From Nyssa sinensis (lineage: Eukaryota; Streptophyta; Magnoliopsida; Cornales; Nyssaceae), in NCBI GenBank assembly GCA_008638375.1, contig CM018043.1, positions 44,564,333 through 44,628,332 on the forward strand: DNA of 64,000 nucleotides, given 5' to 3'. Both the position numbers and the translations under genes were made by a program. The notes below the pieces were generated by a model, which was not told the DNA's origin, searched no databases, and saw only the letters and a list, made by a program, of their open reading frames with translations. Below are positions 56,320 to 64,000 of the stretch, piece after piece (position 1 is the first letter of the stretch; every line of letters starts with the position of its first letter).

Positions 56320-58683
56320 TGGCTAAATTCCAATTCTTCTATGTCATAAATATAAATCAAATTAATAGTGTTAGGATCACGGTCTGTCATGATCACAATG
56401 GTAACAGTCTGTATCCATGTCCTTTTATTGGGCTGTGCCCACAAATTTACGTGACTGCAGTGACTATAGAGCTTTGTTCCAGAAGCATATGGTCGTGTGA
56501 ATATAAAAATCCACGTTGTCAGGATTTAACTCGCCTAATGATACTAAAAGCGTCTTAACGGTCCCGCGAATTTCGGGTGCTTTTTTGTTATTTGCGTGAC
56601 AAATGTATCCCTCCCCTATTTGTCTTTTTGACTTTTATGCCATCAATTCTTTTATTTATTTCATTTTTTTCAAAAAAAAATATATATATTTAAAATTTGA
56701 ATTTTTCTTTATTTTTTTTTTCAAATTATTTCGTTTTGCATAAATCAAAGTTTTTTTTTCCAACTCATGTTCAAGTTTTTGCACTCACATAGTATTAGAA
56801 TTTCTCCTTTCTTGCTTGTATTCAAAAAAACATTTTAATTTATGTATGGTTTGAATATTTTATACTGATTTTAATTATTACATCATTAATTATTATATAA
56901 TTTATTAATATTGAAATAATTAAATAAATATCATGTTTGATCTTTGACATGTCAGTAAAGTGATCCTCGCCTTTTAAAGTTTAGATTCTAATTTATAAAC
57001 ATGCATTTGTTTGCCCAAAAAAAATATTGAATTAATTTTTTATATAAATAATTTTAGAAATTATTATTTGTATTCGATTAAGCAAACTAAATTCTTTAAA
57101 TTAAAAAAAAAAAATGATTTAATCATTAAGATGGTTTCATCACTATGATTATTCTATTGGGACATAGCTGACTTTGTTTGAATGACATAATAAGCATAGA
57201 CTAAAACCAATTAAACTCAGAAAAATTATAATGAATCTAGTTCTACATTGACTTCAAATAAGACTTTGAACTACTTATAATAAATAAATAAACAAGTATT
57301 GACAAATGGTGCAAAACTCAACTCATGTTAACATCCATAGTAGCTAAATAGTTTTGATCCACAGAAATCTTACCATACCTAGTTGGACATGTATTAATTA
57401 ATATTTATTTAAACACTATTCAAAAAATGGGCCACTGATATAATTTTGAAAAGGACACCCATGTTGCACCATAAGACCCCGAAAAGTTAGGTGAAATATT
57501 GTTACTCGATCACCCCCCTGCCCTTGTTTGACTAATAAATTCTGGTGTCATTGATGCTCTTGTTTGGCTTTTGGCTTTTGGCTTTGTTAGAAGAAACTAG
57601 AAAGACACCAGAATGCAGCATATGCTCAATGATCCATTTGTCTTTTTCTGGTTTATTAGTTGTTTGGCAAAGGAAATGATTTGCATGGACTTTAATGCCA
57701 CAAAGAAAGATCAACTGGTGGCCTACTTTACTAGGCAAAGTTGTCATTCGCTGGCAATGAATTAATAAGAGAGGTCCACTGAAGCAACCAACAAAAGTAT
57801 ACCTCTATCACTATCTGTCCATGATCTCTGTCTCTCTCTCTTCCCGATCAAAGCAACCAAGAAAATATATGTTATATTTTTTAAATTTATATTTCAAATA
57901 ACGCGACATTGATGTAAATAACTATATTAATTATATGATTTAAAATTTTATCGGTAATACAGTGTCACAATATTTTGGATCAAAATTTGAGATACAGAGC
58001 TATATGAGAAAATTGAAAAACCTCTTTTCGAAAATGAAGGGTCCAAGTACATAATTGAGTATTTTAATAATGAACATGATCTAGACAATATCATAGGAGA
58101 CGAAAGAATTCAAAAACTAATAAACCAAATGCATATCTAAAAAAAATATAGTAAGTTCATCTTGGCTTTTCTAGGGGTTAAAGTGTCTTATGTGTCCAAT
58201 AAAATTTGGCCATGATCTCTCTCTCTTCCTCCCCAATCAAAGCAACCAAGAAAATAATGTTATACTTTTTAAATGTGTATCTCAAATAAGGTGATATTAA
58301 TGTAAAATAATTACATTAATTAAATGATTTAAAGTTTTACTAATAACACAGTATCACATTATTCTGCATTAAAATTTGAAATACAAATTTAAGAAATATA
58401 GCATTACCTGTAATTTTTAATACCTCTCCCTTGTTATTTGGTGATCCAAAATGTGCCATTTGAGATATAGTACTAGATCAAGAAATCTCATTTTAATGGG
58501 CGAAAGTATAAGTATCTCTTTTGTACAAATAATTCATAATTTGTTTGTTAGCATTTATTCAAAACTCACTTTTGTTCAATTTTATTTTGTAAAACTTGAA
58601 AATATGATTTTTTTTTCTTAATAATATGCCCCCCCTTTTATTTTGTTTATACATTTTTCTTTAAGTTAGAATAATTTTATGAT
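56320..58683. other. AT-rich intergenic region between gene and copia element
   Basis: This would contain the upstream regulatory DNA of the EFR3-like gene. Apart from a diverged direct repeat (57,815-58,390) it shows only A/T runs. The 71-codon ORF at 57532-57747 and others have no recognisable domain. I see no gene here. Confidence 0.65.
57815..58390. repeat. Diverged direct repeat of about 190 bp, offset 389
   Basis: Unit 1 (about 57,815-58,015) and unit 2 (about 58,205-58,390) share CATGATCTCT, ATCAAAGCAACCAAGAAAAT, TTTAAAT.T.TAT.TCAAATAA, ATGATTTAAA.TTTTA and CAGT.TCACA.TATT in the same order. They differ at perhaps one base in six. Confidence 0.75.
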
Positions 58684-59031
58684 TGTTAAAAATAGATAGA
58701 CAATACCAGTTGCACAAGTACAAACGAATATTTACGTAGCTCGACTTCAAGCCTACATCCACGAACAAAAGAGAAAAGATTTGACTATTTATGTAAGTGA
58801 CAACAATAGAGGATCTCACTAAACTCACAACAAGTTACCACTTTCAGTCTCAGTAGAATTGTACATTTCAATTATCTATTGTATTCTTTATATAGGGCGT
58901 TTTGTCGCCTTTGCAACAGATTTTTCTTGCCACCATTAGCCACCGCCTTTGCTGAATACTTATCTTCATGTTGTAATTTTATATGTTTGTTCACAAAGGT
59001 GGACATCCACCTTGACTATTCTGTTATAACA
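58684..59031 (-). mobile_element. Ty1/copia 3' LTR, 348 bp
   Basis: On the minus strand it starts TGTTATAACAGAATAG (59031) and ends CTATCTATTTTTAACA (58684), with inverted TGTTA..TAACA ends. It directly follows a polypurine tract. The 5-bp flank outside is ATGAT; the partner flank and 5' LTR lie beyond the right edge. Confidence 0.85.
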
Positions 59032-59040
59032 CTCCCCCTT
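59032..59040 (-). promoter_or_regulatory. Polypurine tract
   Basis: AAGGGGGAG on the minus strand, immediately before the LTR start TGTTATAAC. It would prime plus-strand DNA synthesis. Its position confirms that the LTR at 58684-59031 is the 3' one. Confidence 0.85.
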
Positions 59041-59304
59041 AGATGTCTACTACTTGCTTGAGCTCGGATTGTTACAAATCAATGTTTTCTCATGCTCCCC
59101 CTCATCATTATACTAGCATGGTTTCTTTATTTGTTCAAATCTTTGAGTTAGAGCATTCCACATTTATAAATAAGCCTTTTGAAGGTGGTTGTTGGATGCT
59201 TTGGTGAACAAATATGTCAAATTGTCATTAGAGTGTATCTGTTGTACATTAATATCATCGCCCCTCTGGAGTTCATGAGTATAAAAAAAATTTGGTGAGA
59301 TGTG

Positions 59305-60526
59305 TTAAGTTCTATCTACTTTAATGTAACCTCCCTTAATTTGTGCAACGCATACTGCATTATTTTCATATATTGTTGTTGGACTGCCTTTAATAGAAGA
59401 TAACCCATATGATTCTTGAATATGTTGGACCATAGATCTCAACCATATACATTCTCGACTTGTCTCATGAAGTGCAAGAATTTCGGAGTGATTTGAGAAA
59501 GTAGCAGTCATTTGTAGATTTCCATGATATAGCAGTGTCACCATAGGTAAATTACATATCTGGTTTGTGACCTGGCTTTGTGCGGATCAGAAAGATACCC
59601 AGCATCAGCATATCCGACTAATGGTGATTTGGATCCTTTTAAATAAAACAAGCCCATATCAACTTTCATATGTAGATAGCAAAATGTATAAAGCCCATAT
59701 CATTCTAATGCCTTCGGGTTGGAGCAGAATTGTATCTAGCTATTAAATTGACAGCAAATGCAATATTTCGTCGTGTACAATTTGCAAGATACATGAGGGC
59801 ACCAATTGCACTAAGATATGGTACTTCAGAACCAAGGAATTTTTCTTCACTTTCTCGAGGGCGAAAAGGATCTTTGTTTACATTAAGTGAGCGGACAACC
59901 ATAGGTGATGTTAATGGATGTGCCTTATCCATATAGAATCATTTCAAAATCTTCTCTGTATATGTCGATTGATGAAGAATGATTCCTTCTAGGAAATGCT
60001 CGATCTGCAAGCTGAGATAGAATTTTGTTTTTCCCAAATCTTTCATTTCAAACTCTTGTTTCAAATAAGTAGCAGTTTTTGTGAGCTCTTCAAGAGTTCC
60101 TACAAGATTCAAGTCATCAACATATATTGTTACTGTTGCAAATCCAATATCCGACTTCTTTATGAAACTATAAGGACAAATCGGATTATTTGCATATCCT
60201 TCATTTAGTAAATATTCACTGAGACAATTGTACCACATGCACCCAGACTATTTCAATCCATATAGTGATCGTTGTAACTTGATCGAATACATGATATGGG
60301 AATGTGAATCACTAGCATTAGGAACTTTAAATCCTTCAGGAATTTTCATGTATATGTCATTATCAAGTGATCCATATAAGTATGTTGTGACTACATCCAT
60401 AAAGTGCATGTCTAGTCCTTCTAAAACTACCAGACTTATCAAAAATCGAAATGTAATTGCATCCATGACTGGAGAATCTGTCTCCTCATAATTAACACCA
60501 GGTCTCTGCGAGAAACCTTGTGCCAC
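59305..60526 (-). pseudogene. Ty1/copia reverse transcriptase and RNase H
   Basis: Minus-strand reading begins MAQGFSQRPGVNYEETDSPV (usual form: GF.Q..G.DY.ETFSPV), then FLISLVVLEGLDMHFMDVVT and LYGLK. The YVDD catalytic box is intact at 60113-60124, followed by FEMKDLG and YLSLQIE. The RNase H part starts near 59,932 (YLSAIGALMYLANCTRRNIA) and continues in 59544-59305 (SNHSEILALHETSRECIWLR). Stops near 60,245 and between 59,705 and 59,545, plus a frame change, kill it. Order IN-RT-RH (IN at higher coordinates) is diagnostic of Ty1/copia. Confidence 0.9.
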
Positions 60527-60934
60527 AAGTTTGGCTTTATATCTGATAATTTTATTTTACTCATTATGTTTTCATATAAATACTCATTTGTACCCTACAG
60601 GCTTTATACCTTTAGGCATTTGGACTACAGGTCAAAATACTTCTCGTTTTGCTAACAAGTCTAGCTTAACCTATATTGCTTCTTTCCATTTCGACCAATT
60701 ATTTCTATGTCGACATTCTTTGACACTTTGTGGTTCATGATCCTTATCACTTATGGTGATTTCAAGTGATATTGAGAAAGCAAATATATGATCAATGATA
60801 ATATCACTTCGATCTCATATATCTTCATTGGATACATAATTTATCGAGATTTCTTTATTTTCAGGTATATATGCCTCTTCAGGGGTTACTTGTTCCGCTT
60901 CGGGGGATATTGTTTCTCCAGGAAGCATTTCCTC

Positions 60935-62613
60935 TTATAAAGGTATTTTTTTACCTTCCTCATGAGGTATCATTATATCAACATTGGTTTTATCAATCAT
61001 ATTATGTGTAGTCTCTTTAGGAGTTTCCATTTCTATTGTTCCTTGTGTCTTCCTTTTTCGGGGAAGCTTATCTTTCACACGAATGGGTCTACCACGCTTT
61101 AGGTGTGCCATAGATTCATTTGCTACTGTTGTAACTAATTGTCCTACAATGACATCTATTTGTGCAGGGGTATTTGTAGTCGGTATGTGCGATTTTGTTA
61201 TTTTCTCTGTATTAGTGAATGCATCTAGTAGTTGATTTCCAATACTTTGCAAATGAATGATCCTTTGAATTTCTAGTTCACATTGATTAGTACGATGATC
61301 AAAATGAGCTAATGTTATTGCATTCCATGAAATTTCATCCTGAGCTTCTAGCTTCAGCTTCTCTCCCCCCTATTGGTAAGAAGACTGTTTCATCAAAATG
61401 ACAATCTACAAATCGTGCAGTAAATAAATCACTTGTCAGGGGCTCAAGATATCTTATGATTGATGGAGAATCAAAACCAACATAAATTTCTAATCGTCTT
61501 TGGGGACCTAGTTTAATACGTTGTAGGGGCACTATAAGGACTTGCACGGCACAACCGAAGATTCTTAGGTGAGACACATTTGGTAAGTAGCCAAGTTCAA
61601 TTTGTGAAGGGGAATATTTGTGATAAGTAGTTGGCCTAATACGAATTAATGTCGCAACATGCAATATGGCATGTTCCCAAGCAGAAGTAAGAAGCTTTGT
61701 CTTCATAAGAAAATGTCTAGTTATTAATTGAAGACGTTTGATCAAAGATTCTGCTAAACCATTTTATGTGTGTACGTGAGCAACAGGGTGTTCGACAATA
61801 ATTCCTATTGACATGCAATAGTCATTAAATGCTTGGGATATAAACTTACCAGCATTATCAAGACGTATTGTCTTGATAAGATGATCAGGGACTTGTGTTC
61901 TTAATTGAATGATTTGAGTAAGGAGTATTGCAAATGCTGCATTACGATATGAAAGTAAACAAACATGAGACCATCTAGTTGATGCATCTATCAATATCAT
62001 AAATTAACAAAATGGTCCACTTGATGGGTGATTAGGTCCACATATATCTCATTGAATGCGTTCTAAAAACACAAGAGATTCAACACTCACTTTCGTGAGA
62101 GATGACCTTATTATCAGTTTTTCTTGAAAACAAGCAGTGCATGAATATTCACATCGTAAAAAAATCTTTCGATTCTTTAAAGGATGTCTATATGAATTGT
62201 CAATGATTTTCTGCATCATTATTACCCCTTGGGTGGCCAAATCGGTCATGTCAAAGTACAAAAGTATTTGGGTCAGTGAACTTCTAGTTCATCACAACAT
62301 GTGATTCAATGACATTTATAGTAGTTTGGTACAATCCCAATGAGAGAGTATGAAGTTTCTCCAGGAAGCTTTTCCTAATTGAAATCACAGATGTGATACA
62401 AAGGTATTCCATATCACCTTCATTAATGGTTTCAATATGATATCCATTTTGGCGGATATCTTTAAAACTAAGCAAATTTTTTCTAGATTTGCTAGAGTAT
62501 AAGGCATCATTTATATGAAATGTTATCCTATTTGGCAATGTGATGTCGGCTCTTCTAGAGCCTTCAATCATGTTTGCAGCACCAGATATAGTGTTGACAT
62601 TAGCTTCATACAA
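60935..62613 (-). pseudogene. Ty1/copia GAG-pre-integrase, integrase and linker
   Basis: 62613-62284 reads ADITLPNRITFHINDALYSS and KNLLSFKDIRQNGYHIETI, the end of the protease/pre-integrase region. The integrase core follows: ILIDASTRWSHVCLL (first Asp), TIRLDNAGKFISQAF (second Asp), then NGLAESLIKRLQLI (catalytic Glu), all in copia form. A stop replaces the codon before NGLAES (near 61,765). 61745-61335 continues with SPSQIELGYLPNVSHLRIFG and CHFDETVFLP. 61252-60935 is the hydrophilic, charged linker to RT. All is in one direction with a few stops. Confidence 0.88.
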
Positions 62614-62849
62614 TTGAGAGTAAAGAAATATCTTTTATCTCAATGGATTGTATGTGTAGTGGTACTGTCTGTTAAACAGATATCTCCATTATCCATTTGG
62701 AATCTATAAATAACATATTAAAAATAGAGACATAAAAAAGTTAAATTGCATTGAAGCAACATAATTCAACATTATAGTGAGTTAAACAAAACAACATAAA
62801 TACTACAATAGGCTAAACAAAGTTACATAATATAGCAAAGAACACTAAT

Positions 62850-63950
62850 TGACATGTATGTTCTCATCGCCTATTAAATAGGTCAATTCTTTCACTAGGA
62901 TCTGTAAAGAAATCTGAGACATTAAAGTGTGTAATATCCACAGGATCATCGAAGAAATCCATAAGATTATCAGTAACATTCACAGGACCATTAGTAAAAT
63001 TTGTTTCTATTTATTTTCCTTTTTCCTTCAGTGATGCTTGATAAATATCCACAAAATGTCTAGGTGTACGACAGGTACACGACCAACGTCCTTTTTCACT
63101 GCAACCATAACAAGATTCTTCAGGATCTTGAACTAATTTTTGTTTCTCCTTTTGTTGTTTCGCTTCAATATTATTATTGCACTTCAGGTACTGCGGTGTG
63201 TCTCTTTTGAGACAATTAAGAGAATTATTATTGTGACCACCTCAGTATGAGTTATTATGCCAATTGCGACCATGTCTACGGCCATATCCACGCCCACGGT
63301 CATGTCTCTATCTATATGATGGAGTTACATTTGCTTCAGAAAATGTATTTCCATTATCTCTAGGAAATGGTACGAAGCTAGTGAGACGTAATCGATGATT
63401 TTCATCACAACGTCACTATATTGCTCAACTAGGAGAAGACATGATATTAATTTAGAATATTTAGTAGACCGACGCTCTCGATATTTTTGCTATCGGACAA
63501 TATTTGAGGCATGAAATGTAGAAAATGCTTTTCCAGCATATCTGCATCTATAATATTCTCTCTGCACAATTTCAATTGTGAAGTAATTGTGAATAATGCA
63601 GAATTGTATTCACTTGCTGATTTAAAATCCTGCAACCTCAGGTGCAACTAATTATACTGAGCCCTTAGGAGAATGATAGTACGTTAGTGGTCATGCCTTT
63701 CTATTAGATTCCTCCAAAGGATCAGTGGACCTTTTACCATGAGATATTCCACCTTTAGGCCTTCATGAATATGATGGCAAATAAATATCAGTGTCTATGC
63801 GCGATTCTTCAGGGATGCAGTGTTTTCTTCTTTAATAGTATCACCGAGACTACTAGATTCAAGGTGAAGTTCAACATCAAGGATCCAGGATAAATAAATT
63901 TTTTCAGTGATATCCAACGCAGCAAATTAAAGCTTAGTGAGATTTGACAT
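62850..63950 (-). pseudogene. Ty1/copia gag with altered zinc knuckle
   Basis: The start codon is at 63948-63950 (MSNLTKL, then a stop). The frame gives LSWILDVELHLES, HEGLKVEYLMVKGPLILWRN, and LRLQDFKSASEYNSALFTIT with SQLKLCRENI at 63647-63530. These match the gag polypeptide of plant copia elements. Near 63,120-63,070 the knuckle reads CYGCSEKGRWSCTCRTP, where the usual CX2CX4HX4C has Arg in place of His. Several stops and a frameshift are present. 63951-64000 is leader; the primer site and 5' LTR are off the edge. Confidence 0.8.
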
Positions 63951-64000
63951 AATATAAATAAAATAAAAAGAATATTTAGATTCAAATATACTAAATATTA

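Overview
The window looks like nuclear DNA of a flowering plant. It holds one long, spliced, single-copy gene with standard GT-AG introns inside a dense nest of plant retrotransposons, plus DNA transposons, LINE fragments and a piece of plastid DNA. AT-rich non-coding sequence and a gene swollen by large introns fit a repeat-rich, perhaps woody dicot, but I cannot name the species.

Layout. 1-31,170 is an LTR-retrotransposon graveyard. An Athila-like Ty3/gypsy element on the minus strand (LTR 4719-6158, tRNA-Asp-type primer site, gag) is cut by a 4.1-kb solo LTR (181-4300). From 6,600 to about 15,600 lie remains of plus-strand Tat-like elements. They include a putative 'gypsy-type transposon' domain ORF, palindrome arrays, a gag split by a 3.45-kb LTR (10220-13674, itself carrying an 871-bp hAT element), and 109-bp tandem repeats. 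From about 15,650 to 31,170 runs a minus-strand Tat-like element (gag, protease, RT, RNase H, integrase). It is split by an Athila solo LTR (16561-17958), a chimeric plastid insert psaA/rpoC2 (20132-20516), and two LTRs of the same large family as 181-4300 (20611-24523 and 25158-28758).

32,352-55,679 (minus) is the one real gene. It has 18 coding exons that join without a frame break into 1032 codons of an EFR3-like ARM-repeat protein (plant EFOP / rice SRL2 family), the plasma-membrane anchor of the PI4-kinase alpha complex. A non-coding first exon probably lies near 56,225-56,310. Its introns hold two hAT-type elements with 8-bp target duplications (TSDs), a 5'-truncated L1 with a 15-bp TSD, a long L1 relic with an internal 340-bp duplication, and shorter repeats.

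56,320-58,683 is AT-rich intergenic DNA with a 200-bp direct repeat. 58,684 to the right edge is a minus-strand Ty1/copia element (3' LTR, polypurine tract, RNase H, RT, integrase, gag) whose 5' LTR lies outside the window. I saw no tRNA, rRNA or CRISPR features. The retroelement coding regions all carry stops or frameshifts.
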